Origin: an uncultured Alphaproteobacteria bacterium
GTDB lineage: Bacteria; Pseudomonadota; Alphaproteobacteria; RF32; CAG-239
NCBI GenBank assembly: GCA_944391495.1
Contig: CALXTU010000002.1
Span: 147,736-211,735 of the forward strand
Reading direction: 5' to 3'
DNA length: 64,000 bases
This document shows, piece by piece, positions 15,044 through 24,760 of this stretch. Below the pieces are notes generated by a model. It did not search any database and was not told the DNA's origin. It saw only the letters and a list, made by a program, of their open reading frames with translations. Both the position numbers and the translations under genes were made by a program. Within the stretch, counting starts at the first letter, position 1, and the number at the start of each line of letters is the position of its first letter.

Positions 15044-16525
15044 TTAAACGTAGATTCCTCCGGTCAAACTGTTTTCTTCCTGCAGCACGATAAAATTCTC
15101 CTGACGGTTGATTTTGATCGTCCCGACATAGTCCAAATCATACAACGACTTTTTAAACAAATTGATAACATTGCTGCAAAAATCGTCTTCCAATGCTTTT
15201 GTCGTACGGATAACCAGATCAAGACTGCGTTTGGAACGGCTGACAAAACCGTCGAACTGGAAACCGCCAAGCCGGGAAAAATCCGTTTCAACAATAAAAC
15301 GGGTGCCGTTTTGTTTATGCCCGGACTGCTTTTGGTCCTGTTCCGAATCCTTTTTTACCGCTATCTTCAACGGCTTAAATTGGTTACCGTCAAACAGCGG
15401 CATTTCGACCATGCGCCAGGACGGCGTTTCTTTGGCGGCGGCAGCAATAAAACTATTCAATTCTTCCGTCACGCGGCCGCGAACCAACGGATCCAGACCT
15501 TCCAGCCTTGCCATATCCGTTTTCAGCCAGCCGGCAATATCTTTCTGAACGGCGGCCCGGTAAAAATGATAAATATTGCTCAATAAATTATCTCCGCCCA
15601 TCGGCAACCGGTTTATAACCGCCGCAAAAATTTCCGTCGACAAACCGCCGACGGCGGCCAGACTTTTAAGCTGAGGCAGAGATGCAAGCATTGACGGTTT
15701 TACGGACAGCTCTTTTCCCGGCAAAATCACTTTTAACAAATCGTCCAAGAATTTTACTTCCCTGTCAAATGCCGGAACGGTGCCGTTGATGTTGAGCAGC
15801 AGCGCTGCGGCGGGCGGCAGTTTGATCTTAGAAACAAAAAACGTTTCACCGAGCGGCGTGCTGATGCGAGTCATATCATTAGTTCTGCCGGTAACTTCGC
15901 CGCTTATCTGCTGGCCGGAAAGAGCTTCGACCGTTTGCTCCAACTGCTCCCTTAACTGCGGAAACGACTGAGGATCGGCGGCAATTTTTTGCAATACTTC
16001 CTGTAGTGACTGCAATACGGCGGCGTCATTTCCGCCACCCTCAAGCGCTGCCAGCGAAACCTCAAAAGGCCGGAGTATACTCATCACCTGTTGTTTTACG
16101 GCGGCCGGCACCTGCATCGTGCGGAAAAAATTATCAACAAATCCTTCCGGATCTATCGGCCGGACATCAACCCGGGACAAAACATTGTCAGCAGATAAAC
16201 GCCCGGCGGACGACGACGCGGCCGTTTCATTTTTAACGGGAATCAACTGGCCGCCGGCAGCAACCCGCACCGACAGCAATCCGCTTTCCGGCAAAGTCAC
16301 ATTCTGAGTTCCGGTTTGCAGCAGAATGTTAAAAAATTTGCCTCCAAACTGCAAAACAGCTTTGGACGTACCGTTTTCCGGCGGTTGTATCTCTAACTGC
16401 ACCGTCATACCCGGTTTCAACTGCTCCGCCAGCTCCGGCGGCATTTCCGTAATCTGCAGTGACGGCAAACTTTCCGACAACGGCAGCGACAAACCGGACG
16501 ACAACGGATTAATCAAATTGCTCAT
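15044..16525 (-). CDS. Unrecognised protein of the flagellar operon (FliK-like layout)
   Basis: 493 residues. The N-terminus carries LKPGMTVQLEIQPP and VLQFGGKFFNILLQTG, a beta-rich pattern; the middle is Gln/Ala-rich; the C-terminal domain has RFIVETDFSRLGGFQFDGFV and KSLYDLDYVGTIKINRQENF. This resembles the layout of hook-length or export-substrate proteins, but it is not the main FliK, which is at 27694. It overlaps flhG by four bases (ATGA), so it is co-translated with the flagellar genes. Confidence 0.7.
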   Translation of the reverse strand: MSNLINPLSSGLSLPLSESLPSLQITEMPPELAEQLKPGMTVQLEIQPPENGTSKAVLQFGGKFFNILLQTGTQNVTLPESGLLSVRVAAGGQLIPVKNETAASSSAGRLSADNVLSRVDVRPIDPEGFVDNFFRTMQVPAAVKQQVMSILRPFEVSLAALEGGGNDAAVLQSLQEVLQKIAADPQSFPQLREQLEQTVEALSGQQISGEVTGRTNDMTRISTPLGETFFVSKIKLPPAAALLLNINGTVPAFDREVKFLDDLLKVILPGKELSVKPSMLASLPQLKSLAAVGGLSTEIFAAVINRLPMGGDNLLSNIYHFYRAAVQKDIAGWLKTDMARLEGLDPLVRGRVTEELNSFIAAAAKETPSWRMVEMPLFDGNQFKPLKIAVKKDSEQDQKQSGHKQNGTRFIVETDFSRLGGFQFDGFVSRSKRSLDLVIRTTKALEDDFCSNVINLFKKSLYDLDYVGTIKINRQENFIVLQEENSLTGGIYV

Positions 16526-17319
16526 GTTTCCAAAATCCTTTTGGCGATGGCCATAATATCAAGCGCTGCCTCGGATTGAGGATAGCGGCTGATAATCGTG
16601 CTCCGGTTGCGAATGGACTCCCTAACCCGCGTATCCTGCCTGATAACGCCGAGAAGCGGCGGTGAAATCTTTAAAAATTCCCGGCAGGCCTTTTCCAGCA
16701 TGGCGTATGTCCTCAAACCGTCGTTGATATTGTTGACCTGATTAATGACTATTTTAAGTGCCGTATTCGGATAACGTCCGACAAACAATTTAATCAGACT
16801 GTAAATATCGGTGACCGAACGCGGCTCATCAGTACACAACATTATCGCCGAGGCCGACATTCCCGTCAGAACTTTGGAGGCATTTGACATTCCCGCCCCC
16901 ATATCCAAAATTGTTTTGTCATAGTTCTGTGCCAGAATATTCAGGTCATCACCCAATATCTGCAGCCGGCCGACGGACACCGTTGACAGGCCGGCACCGC
17001 CCGGATTGCCGGCAGCAATGTCAAAACGACCTTTATCGTAATTAAACACCACCTGATTGAGGCTGCAGCGGCCGGAAATAACCGCATTCAGATCATAGAC
17101 GGCGTTCAGGCCGAGTTGAATCTTAATATTATTTAACCCGCAATCGCCGTCAAACAACAATACTTTTTGCTTAAACAAACTCAGCGCATGAGCCAGAGAT
17201 ACGGCGAACCAGGTTTTGCCGGTACCGCGACGGCCGGAAATAACGGCTATCATGTTTTTGCCTTTGAGCGAGGGAACCTCTCCGGCAAAAACATTTTTTT
17301 TGTTTGCAATATCTGTCAT
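16522..17319 (-). CDS. flhG: FlhG/YlxH-like MinD-type ATPase
   Basis: 265-residue P-loop ATPase that sets flagellar number and position at the cell pole. The Walker A loop is SGRRGTGKT (28-36): the Mrp/MinD signature lysine of KGGxGKT is Arg30, while the catalytic GKT is kept. LLFDGDCGLNNIKIQLGL and KTILDMGAGMSNASKVL follow the family pattern. Its start is five bases after flhA. The usual partner flhF is not between flhA and flhG. Confidence 0.85.
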   Translation of the reverse strand: MTDIANKKNVFAGEVPSLKGKNMIAVISGRRGTGKTWFAVSLAHALSLFKQKVLLFDGDCGLNNIKIQLGLNAVYDLNAVISGRCSLNQVVFNYDKGRFDIAAGNPGGAGLSTVSVGRLQILGDDLNILAQNYDKTILDMGAGMSNASKVLTGMSASAIMLCTDEPRSVTDIYSLIKLFVGRYPNTALKIVINQVNNINDGLRTYAMLEKACREFLKISPPLLGVIRQDTRVRESIRNRSTIISRYPQSEAALDIMAIAKRILET

Positions 17320-17323
17320 CAGT

Positions 17324-19438
17324 CTATATTTGACCTACGGTTTTGATTTTAGCTTTGGGGTGTATTTCATTTTGCGACATTACGACGCTCAGCGGACGAA
17401 ACCGCTCAATAATCGAACGGACAAACGGGCGGATATTCGGGCTGGTCAGCAAAACCGGACTCTCGCCTTTGGCCGCCAAATCTTCCATAACCATGCGCAC
17501 TTTACTGATGAAAGCCTGCAACTGACTCGGTGCCATGGCCAGTTGTTTGTCATCGCCCTCGCCGATAATTGCCTGAGCAAAATTCTGCTCCCATTCGGCA
17601 GACAGCGGCACCAGCGAAATTACGCCGAATTCATTGGCATAGGCATTGGACAACTGTCTGGACAACCGGGCACGGACGTGTTCGGTTATCAGCATCAGGC
17701 TGTGTGTTGACGTAACCGCCTCGGAAATGCCTTCGAGAATCGTCGGCAGATCGCGGATAGATACCCTCTCCTGCAGCAGATTTTTGAGCACGCGCTGAAC
17801 GGCGGCCAGACTGATTTTGCCCGGAATGAGGTCTTTGACCAGTTTTTGATGTTCTTTATCCAGTTCATCAAGCAGCTTCTGCGTCTCGGCATAAGACAGA
17901 AGCTCCGGCATATTCTCTTTAACCAGTTCGGTGATATGTGTGGTCACAACCGTGGCCGGATCAACCACCGTATAACCGCGGAACATTGCTTCTTCGCGAT
18001 ATGACGGATCAACCCACATGGCTTTAAGACCGAAGGTCGGCTCCGTGGTATCTTCCCCAGGCAGATTTATCTGTTCACCGCGGGGATCCATAACCAAAAG
18101 CTGGGTCGGACGCAGCTCGCCCTTGCCGGATTTGACTTCCTTAATATAAATATTATATTCGTTGGCCTCCAGCTGCATATTGTCCTGAATCCTGATAGAC
18201 GGCATAACAAAACCGAGTTCCGTTGCCAGAGCACGGCGCAGCGCCTTAATCTGATCCGTCAGTTTACGGTTGGAATCTTCATTAATCAACGGCAGCAGAC
18301 CGTAGCCTATTTCCAGACGGATAAGGTCGACTTTCAAAACATTGGCTATCGGCTCGTCGGCCATTTTGCTTAAAGCACTCTGTTTTTGTTCCTGCTCCAT
18401 AACCGCCTGTGCCTGGGCATATTCTTCTTTTTGGCGCTTATCCAGATAATAGGCCGTTCCTCCGGTCAGGCCGGCCAGCATTAAAAACGGCAGCGCCGGC
18501 GTTCCGGGAATAAGTCCCAGAGCGACCGCCAGCGCGGCACTCATACCCAAGGCTTTCGGATAGTTGGCCAGTTGTTCAAACAAAACTTTGTCGGTTGATT
18601 CGGTCATACCTGCTTTGGAAACCAGAATACCGGCGGCTACCGAAACAATCAGCGCCGGAACCTGGCTGACCAGACCGTCACCGACGGTCAGACGCGTGTA
18701 AGTTTCACCGGCGGCGGCAAACGTCATATCATTTTGTACCATGCCGATAATGATGCCGGCAACAATATTGATAAAGGTTATCAGCAAACCGGCTATCGCA
18801 TCGCCGCGGACAAATTTTGAAGCACCGTCCATCGCGCCGTAGAAAGAGCTTTCTTTGGACAGGTCTTCACGGCGTTTTTTGGCCTCTTCCTCATTAATCA
18901 GCCCCGAAGACAAATCGGCGTCAATGGCCATTTGTTTACCGGGCATCGCATCCAGGGCAAAACGGGCAGCAACTTCGGCAATACGGCCGGAGCCTTTGGT
19001 GATGACGACAAAGTTTACCAAAACCAGAATGGCAAACACAATAACGCCGATCACAAAGTTGTTGCTCATGATAAAGCCGCCGAAAGCCTCAATGATTTTA
19101 CCGGCAGCATCGGAACCGAGATAGCCTTTCGACAGAATAAGGCGGGTTGAGGCCAGGTTAAGCGCCAGACGATAGATGGTCGTTATCAGCAAGACCAGCG
19201 GAAAAGCACTGAATTCTATCGGCTTTTCGATAAAAATTGCCATCATCAATACAACGCAGGACATCGTAATCGACAATGCCAGCGAAATATCCAACAGCCA
19301 GGTCGGCATCGGCATAATCAAGATGACCAGCATCAGGATAATCGCCACGGCAAATAAAATATCGCCGCGCTTGGCCGAACCCAAGAACATTTCCTTAAAT
19401 GACATATTGCCAAAGATGCCGGTGGTCGCTTTTGCCAT
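17324..19438 (-). CDS. flhA: Flagellar export gate protein FlhA
   Basis: 704 residues, close to the E. coli length. The N-terminal half has about eight membrane segments and the FHIPEP signature region (NFVVITKGSGRIAEVAARFALDAMPGKQMAID). The cytoplasmic half (about 330-704) contains the docking and nonamer ring domains with MLITEHVRARLSRQL. It is the gate of the flagellar type III secretion system. It is located between flbD and flhG with gaps of 9 and 4 bases. Confidence 0.96.
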   Translation of the reverse strand: MAKATTGIFGNMSFKEMFLGSAKRGDILFAVAIILMLVILIMPMPTWLLDISLALSITMSCVVLMMAIFIEKPIEFSAFPLVLLITTIYRLALNLASTRLILSKGYLGSDAAGKIIEAFGGFIMSNNFVIGVIVFAILVLVNFVVITKGSGRIAEVAARFALDAMPGKQMAIDADLSSGLINEEEAKKRREDLSKESSFYGAMDGASKFVRGDAIAGLLITFINIVAGIIIGMVQNDMTFAAAGETYTRLTVGDGLVSQVPALIVSVAAGILVSKAGMTESTDKVLFEQLANYPKALGMSAALAVALGLIPGTPALPFLMLAGLTGGTAYYLDKRQKEEYAQAQAVMEQEQKQSALSKMADEPIANVLKVDLIRLEIGYGLLPLINEDSNRKLTDQIKALRRALATELGFVMPSIRIQDNMQLEANEYNIYIKEVKSGKGELRPTQLLVMDPRGEQINLPGEDTTEPTFGLKAMWVDPSYREEAMFRGYTVVDPATVVTTHITELVKENMPELLSYAETQKLLDELDKEHQKLVKDLIPGKISLAAVQRVLKNLLQERVSIRDLPTILEGISEAVTSTHSLMLITEHVRARLSRQLSNAYANEFGVISLVPLSAEWEQNFAQAIIGEGDDKQLAMAPSQLQAFISKVRMVMEDLAAKGESPVLLTSPNIRPFVRSIIERFRPLSVVMSQNEIHPKAKIKTVGQI

Positions 19439-19447
19439 TGCCGTTAA

Positions 19448-20761
19448 TTACTCCTGATGCAAAGACGGGATATCAAACCCCTCTTCCTGATACTGTTTGA
19501 GTTTATTGCGCAGCGTGCGGATTGAAATTCCCAAAATGGTCGCCGCGGTCGAACGATTCCAGGCCGTGCTTTCCATCGTATCCAAAATCAGTTTGCGCTC
19601 AACCGCGGCAACGGTCTGTCCCACCGCCGACGACGGCTGATCTCCGGCAGTTTTTACTGCCGAGGCATCTTGCAGCATCACGGCCGCTTCGTCAATTTCA
19701 TCGCCGGTTGCCAACAAAACGGCCCGGTGCATTGTATTCTCCAACTCACGGACATTACCCGGCCACAAATAATTCAAAAGCATTTTCTCAGCACCGGCCG
19801 ACAAATCTTTCATTGGCAGTTCGTTCAGCTCGGAATATTTTTTGATAAAATGTTTGGCCAAAACAATTATATCACCGGGACGGTCTTTCAAATCCGGTAT
19901 CTTAAGGTTAATCACATTCAAACGATAATACAAATCCTGACGGAAAGTTCCGTCAGCGACGCATTGTTCCAAATTGCGGTTGGACGTGGCAATGATGCGT
20001 GTGTCAACCTTAACCGGCGCTTTGCCGCCCAGACGGTCGATTTCTTTTTCCTGAATTGCCCGCAGCAGCTTGGCCTGGAGCCCGATATTCATTTCCGAAA
20101 TTTCATCAAGCAGCAGCGTGCCGCCGGAAGCTTCCTCAAACTTGCCGATACGACGGGCAACTGCGCCGGTGAAAGCCCCTTTTTCATAACCAAACAGCTC
20201 AGATTCCAATAAGGCCTCCGGTATGGCGGCACAGTTGACGGCAACAAATTTCTGCGCCGCCCGCTTGGAATTGTCATGAATAAAACGGGAAAAGATTTCT
20301 TTACCGGTTCCCGAAGATCCCGTCAACAAAACACTGGCCTCCGAAGGCGCAACCTGCTTGGCCATTTTTAAAACAGCCTCGGTTTTTTTATCACCGTAAA
20401 TCAGGGCATGATTTTCACGAGTGGCTGCGGCCAAAACGGCGCCGATTAATTCCGGATCGGGAGGCAGAGGGATATACTCCCGGGCACCGGCTTTAATGGC
20501 CTTAACCGCCAATGATGTATCATTGGCAACGCCGCAGGCAACAACCAAAACATTAATGCGCGCGGCCTGTAAAGATGAAATCAGCTTGTGAACATCCAGC
20601 GTAACATCAACCATTACCAGTTCAACCGTTTTGCCGGAACGCAGAATATCCAGTGCCGTTTCGACACTGTCTGCCAACGACACCTGGCCGCCCTTGGAAA
20701 TGGCAATTTTGCTTGCCGCGCCAATCTGGCCGTTTAAGGTTCCGACAATAAGCAATTCCAT
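19448..20761 (-). CDS. flbD: FlbD-like sigma-54 activator
   Basis: 437 residues: a receiver-like N-terminus (1-115) lacking the acidic pair near the start (ELLIVGTLN) though Asp52 may align with the phospho-acceptor; AAA+ domain with Walker A GSSGTGKE (148-155) and GAFTGA (195-200), the sigma-54 contact loop; and a Fis-type helix-turn-helix at the end (RSTAATILGISIRTLRNKL). In Caulobacter, FlbD activates class III/IV flagellar promoters. Position inside the flagellar operon supports the same role here. Confidence 0.9.
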   Translation of the reverse strand: MELLIVGTLNGQIGAASKIAISKGGQVSLADSVETALDILRSGKTVELVMVDVTLDVHKLISSLQAARINVLVVACGVANDTSLAVKAIKAGAREYIPLPPDPELIGAVLAAATRENHALIYGDKKTEAVLKMAKQVAPSEASVLLTGSSGTGKEIFSRFIHDNSKRAAQKFVAVNCAAIPEALLESELFGYEKGAFTGAVARRIGKFEEASGGTLLLDEISEMNIGLQAKLLRAIQEKEIDRLGGKAPVKVDTRIIATSNRNLEQCVADGTFRQDLYYRLNVINLKIPDLKDRPGDIIVLAKHFIKKYSELNELPMKDLSAGAEKMLLNYLWPGNVRELENTMHRAVLLATGDEIDEAAVMLQDASAVKTAGDQPSSAVGQTVAAVERKLILDTMESTAWNRSTAATILGISIRTLRNKLKQYQEEGFDIPSLHQE

Positions 20762-20772
20762 CTTTTATTTTC

Positions 20773-21126
20773 CTATTTGTTCGGTGCCTTTACGATTTCC
20801 GTCATGGTAATGCCGAGCTTGTCATCAACGACAACGACCTCGCCGCGGGCGACCAGACTGTTGTTGACATAAATATCTATCGCCTCACCGACTTTGCGGT
20901 CAAGTTCGATAATCGCCCCTTTGTTCAATTTCATCAACTGGCTTACTTTCATGCTGGTTTTACCCAAAACTGCCGATACCTTGACCGGGATATTGTATAC
21001 CGCTTCCAAATCCGACGTTGAGGTCGGAATATCAAAGTCTTCTGATCCGATGTCTTTGCGCAAAATGGGCTCGTCATCCAAAACTTTGGACTCGCTCATT
21101 TCGTCTAATTCCAGATTGTTATCCAT
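20773..21126 (-). CDS. fliN: Flagellar switch protein FliN
   Basis: 117 residues with one SpoA/FliN domain: VYNIPVKVSAVLGKTSMKV, LNKGAIIELDRKVGEAIDI and VNNSLVARGEVVVVDDKLGI. It forms the lower C-ring with FliM and binds FliH. ATG 21126 follows GAGAGGG and overlaps the end of fliH by eight bases; the further upstream ATG at 21150 has no such site. No fliM is in the window. Confidence 0.92.
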   Translation of the reverse strand: MDNNLELDEMSESKVLDDEPILRKDIGSEDFDIPTSTSDLEAVYNIPVKVSAVLGKTSMKVSQLMKLNKGAIIELDRKVGEAIDIYVNNSLVARGEVVVVDDKLGITMTEIVKAPNK

Positions 21127-21886
21127 TTTCCCTCTCTTCTGTGTTATCATTAATTAATGTATCTACTTTATCCAAAATTTTTGACACTTTGCGTTCAACG
21201 CCGCCGTTTTTCCATTCAATGCGGCAGTCGGACGGTCCAAGGCTGCTGTCTTTATGGACGGCGATTTTGCCTTCAAAGTCGTTTTGCTCGGCCAAGCGAC
21301 CGATACTGTCGGCCACCAACGAAACCGTTTCCGGATTAAACGCAAACGACAAAGTATCCTGCCCGGCAAAATTGGCAAAATTTTCGGCCATAAAATTTTT
21401 AACTTCTGCCGCGGCCTGCTCTTCTTCCAGTGTCGGCAGCAGTTTACGAACCAGACTGACGGCAAATGATAATGCCGACTTTTCAATTTCAGCCAGACGA
21501 GTGTCCTGCGCGGAAAAAACGGCTGACAACTGGTTCTTAATCTCTTCCAATAATATGTTTTGTTTGCTTAACTCGCTTTCGGCCGCGGCATTTTTTCCTT
21601 TTTCATAAGAGGCTTCCTCCGCCAGCTTTACCGCTGCATCAAGTTCTTCTTTGGAATATGACGGTTCCGCGATTTTTATTTCTTCTACCGGCGGTTCGGG
21701 CGGCAACGGCGGTTCCGGTTTAATTTCTTCAACTTCCGCAACTTCGGCGGCCGTTTCTTCCGGCAAAACCGGCGTCAGTTCGGGAATTTCCGAAACAACA
21801 TCGACATCATCGGCAGAGACGGCTGTTTCTTTCCGGTCATTTTCAATAATAAAATTATCAAACATATATTTTTGATATTCTGCCAC
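21119..21886 (-). CDS. fliH: Flagellar export ATPase regulator FliH-like
   Basis: 255 residues. The N-terminus is acidic and Pro/Glu-rich (EEIKPEPPLPPEPPVEE), the middle is helical with small-residue repeats, and the end has the FliH/HrpE-like pattern SSLGPSDCRIEWKNGGVER. FliH binds the FliI ATPase and FliN. A GTG start at 21886 is assumed; ATG 21865 has no Shine-Dalgarno either, so the start is uncertain. The gene lies between fliG and fliN, the normal place. Confidence 0.8.
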   Translation of the reverse strand: MAEYQKYMFDNFIIENDRKETAVSADDVDVVSEIPELTPVLPEETAAEVAEVEEIKPEPPLPPEPPVEEIKIAEPSYSKEELDAAVKLAEEASYEKGKNAAAESELSKQNILLEEIKNQLSAVFSAQDTRLAEIEKSALSFAVSLVRKLLPTLEEEQAAAEVKNFMAENFANFAGQDTLSFAFNPETVSLVADSIGRLAEQNDFEGKIAVHKDSSLGPSDCRIEWKNGGVERKVSKILDKVDTLINDNTEERENG

Positions 21887-21902
21887 CTGCCGTCAAACCC
21901 TT

Positions 21903-22925
21903 TTAATAAATAAGCTCATCGCTGTCTTTGCCTTCGGATACAAAGATCTCACCGCTGTTTGCCAGATCTTTGGCGGTAGAAACAATATATTGCTGAGCTT
22001 CCTCGACATCACGCATACGCACCGGCCCCATGGCGTCCATATCCTCTTTAATGATTTTGCCGGCACGAGTCGACATATTATTAAAGAACAGTTCCTTAAC
22101 CGTTTCCGAAGCGCCCTTCAGAGCAATGGCCAGTTTATCCTTATCGATATTACGCAGCAAAATCTGAATTCCCTGAGAATCGACGCGAATAAGATCTTCA
22201 AACGTGAACATCAGGGATTTGACCCGTTCGGCACTTTCACGATTGCGTTCTTCCAACGCCTCCATAAAACGGGTTTCGGTATTGCGGTCAAGGGAGTTGA
22301 AAATATCGGCAATCAGTTCATGAGCATCACGGCGGGTGGATTTTGACAGGTTGCTCATAAATTCTTTGCGCAGGGTCTTTTCCAGGCTGTCCAAAACCTC
22401 TTTCTGCACCGAATCCATCCGCAGCATCCGCATGACAATTTCCATGGCAAAATTCTCCGGAAACAGCGCGATTACCTTGGCCGCGTGCTCAGCTTTGATT
22501 TTTGATAAAATAACGGCAATAGTCTGCGGATATTCGTTTTTGAGATAGTTTGCCAAAACGTGCTCGTTGACATTGCCGAGTTTGTCCCACATCGTACGAC
22601 CGGCCGGCCCGCGAATCTCTTCCATAATGACTGATACTCTGTCTTTATCAAGCGCTTTGGCCAGCAACCGCTCGGTGCTTTCATAAGAACCTATCAGACT
22701 GCCGGTGCTGGAAATTTTATCATTAAACTCCGTAATCAGCTGCTCAATAACGTTGGAATTTATTTTTCCCAAAGACGCCATAATAACCGACAATTCTTTG
22801 ATTTCTTCATCATCCATCATCGAAAACAAAGTCGCCGAACGCTCCTCATCCAGCGAAAGCATCAGAATGGCGGCTTTCTGCTGCCCGGATAAAAGATTGT
22901 AATCGTCGATAACATTTTGTTTCAT
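21903..22925 (-). CDS. fliG: Flagellar motor switch protein FliG
   Basis: 340 residues. The middle domain has NEYPQTIAVILSKIKAEHAAKVI (family EHPQT motif, here EYPQT). The C-terminal torque domain carries the charged residues contacting the stator (MFTFEDLIRVDSQGIQILLRNID and LAIALKGASETVKELFFNNMS). It links the MS ring to the C ring. It starts 11 bases after fliF. Confidence 0.95.
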   Translation of the reverse strand: MKQNVIDDYNLLSGQQKAAILMLSLDEERSATLFSMMDDEEIKELSVIMASLGKINSNVIEQLITEFNDKISSTGSLIGSYESTERLLAKALDKDRVSVIMEEIRGPAGRTMWDKLGNVNEHVLANYLKNEYPQTIAVILSKIKAEHAAKVIALFPENFAMEIVMRMLRMDSVQKEVLDSLEKTLRKEFMSNLSKSTRRDAHELIADIFNSLDRNTETRFMEALEERNRESAERVKSLMFTFEDLIRVDSQGIQILLRNIDKDKLAIALKGASETVKELFFNNMSTRAGKIIKEDMDAMGPVRMRDVEEAQQYIVSTAKDLANSGEIFVSEGKDSDELIY

Positions 22926-22936
22926 CAGTTTTATTC

Positions 22937-24559
22937 CTATCCTTCGTTATTATACAGCCACGAGCGGATAACATTGACCGCGGCGTCCGGATTCTTTTCA
23001 ACCGTCGCATTAAGTTTCTTCAATGAAGATACTTTAATTCTGCCGTCGACTTTATTGATATTGACCAATTCCTCTGCCGATTCATCAAAGTTATCATTCA
23101 GGAAACTGGACAACAGCAGATTATCTTCTTCGTCACCCGGCGCAATCAGCTTGTCGGCCGCATTGGTGCCGGAAACCTCAAAGGCATTGTTGATGAGCGG
23201 GCGGATTACCAATAAAATAACCAAAATCGCCACGATTGCAACACCCAGACCTTCGGCCATGCGCATCAACTCTGCTTTGCTGAAGCCGAAATACAACTGC
23301 TCGGACGGCTCGTTGATTTCGCTGCCGGCGGAAACAAAGCGAAGATTTTCAACCTCAACCATATCGCCGCGGTCGGCATCATAGCCGACGGCCGATTTTA
23401 CCAAATCGGTAATACGCTCCATTTCTTCGGCGGTACGCGGACGATAAACAAGTTTGCCGTCTTCGCCTTTTTCATAAACGCCGTCGACCAAAACCGCTGC
23501 CGTCAGACGGCGGATGGTACCGGTGTTTTTAACCTTATTGCGAATAACTTTGGAAATTTCGTAATTAATCGTTTCTTCGGTTTTGGAGGTGGTGTCGTAA
23601 ATTCCGGTATCCGAAGTAACGCCGTCGCCGTTCGGAATATTCTGCGCCACGGTTACCGGCTGAGCGGTGCGGCCGGACGTTCCTTCTTCCGATATGGTGG
23701 CCTGAGAGCGGATTACCTGGCTGTCCGGGTCATAAATTTCTTCATTGGTGACGACCTCGTCAAAATCCATTTCTATGTTCACCTGAGCCTGTGCCTTGCC
23801 AGCGCCCAGACTCTTTTCCAGCAATGTCTGCACTTTTTGGGCAATCTTCCGCTCCTGCTCCAGACGCATGGCTTCGTTGGTGGTGTTTTTGACCACCTCG
23901 CTCTGTTCTTCGCTGAATTCGGTCAGCAGATTGCCATTCGAATCGACGATGGAAACATTTTTAACGTCAAGTTTCGGCACGGCGGCGGCAACCAGCTTTT
24001 GAATCGACTGAATATTTTGCGGACTTAAATCGCCGTGTTTGGTTTTGATAACGACCGATGCCGTCGGTGTCTGTTCCTCCCGGGAGAAAATTTCTCGTTT
24101 GGGCATAACCAGATGGACTCTGGCCGAACGGATGTTATCCACCGAGCGAATTGTACGAGCCAGCTCGCCTTCCAGAGCGCGCAGCAGATTAACATTTTGT
24201 ACAAAACTGGTTGAACCGAGGGCGTCAGAATGGTCAAAGACCTCATAACCGACATTTGAACCTTTTGAAGCCAAAGCTAAATCGGCCGTTTCAATCCGCA
24301 TTTTATTAACCTGATCAACGGGAACCTGAACTTCAGTGCCGTTTTTAGTTAATTTGTATTTGACATTTGAGGAATCAAGTTTGGCTACAATCTGCTTGGC
24401 ATCTTCCAAATCCAGATCCGTATACAAAACGGCATAATCGCTGCTGCTCATTTGTACGGCAACATAAATAAAAAAGCTGATTAAAAAGATGATGATAGCA
24501 GCTATCGACGCCATTTTGGACGGCGACATATTTTTAATCGTCTGCAAAATATTATTCAT
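22937..24559 (-). CDS. fliF: Flagellar MS-ring protein FliF
   Basis: 540 residues with two membrane segments at about 17-38 and 445-465. The periplasmic ring-building part includes VLYTDLDLEDAKQIVAKLD and RVHLVMPKREIFSREEQTPTASVV. The cytoplasmic tail binds FliG. It is the first gene of the operon running leftward to the J-domain gene. The region upstream (24560-24690) is AT-rich and should hold the operon promoter; I found no clear -24/-12 site there. Confidence 0.95.
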   Translation of the reverse strand: MNNILQTIKNMSPSKMASIAAIIIFLISFFIYVAVQMSSSDYAVLYTDLDLEDAKQIVAKLDSSNVKYKLTKNGTEVQVPVDQVNKMRIETADLALASKGSNVGYEVFDHSDALGSTSFVQNVNLLRALEGELARTIRSVDNIRSARVHLVMPKREIFSREEQTPTASVVIKTKHGDLSPQNIQSIQKLVAAAVPKLDVKNVSIVDSNGNLLTEFSEEQSEVVKNTTNEAMRLEQERKIAQKVQTLLEKSLGAGKAQAQVNIEMDFDEVVTNEEIYDPDSQVIRSQATISEEGTSGRTAQPVTVAQNIPNGDGVTSDTGIYDTTSKTEETINYEISKVIRNKVKNTGTIRRLTAAVLVDGVYEKGEDGKLVYRPRTAEEMERITDLVKSAVGYDADRGDMVEVENLRFVSAGSEINEPSEQLYFGFSKAELMRMAEGLGVAIVAILVILLVIRPLINNAFEVSGTNAADKLIAPGDEEDNLLLSSFLNDNFDESAEELVNINKVDGRIKVSSLKKLNATVEKNPDAAVNVIRSWLYNNEG

Positions 24560-24692
24560 AGATTCCCCAATCTATAATCAAAAACAATATTAATCCGCCG
24601 GCAATACGCCGTCCGAATCTTTCCCCTTTATTTATCCTTAACTTAAAAAACACGTTTAGTTAACCATTTATTTAAGATATTAACAGTTTCCC

Positions 24693-24719
24693 AAAAAAGG
24701 AAGCCCCGGCGGGGCTTCC
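24693..24719 (-). terminator. Intrinsic terminator of the hook operon
   Basis: GGAAGCCCC (24699-24707) and GGGGCTTCC (24711-24719) form a nine-bp stem with a three-base loop, and the A-run 24693-24698 gives the U-tract on the minus strand. It lies 41 bases past flgE and separates the hook operon from fliF. Confidence 0.9.
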
Positions 24720-24760
24720 TTTGAGTTTTAAGTTTCAGGAGTGTTTTTTAATAATTACGG

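Noticed and set aside
24560..24690. CtrA box (TTAA-N7-TTAAC) upstream of fliF
   Set aside because: TTAA motifs occur but spacing is 4 or 8 bases, not 7, and the region is AT-rich, so chance is likely.
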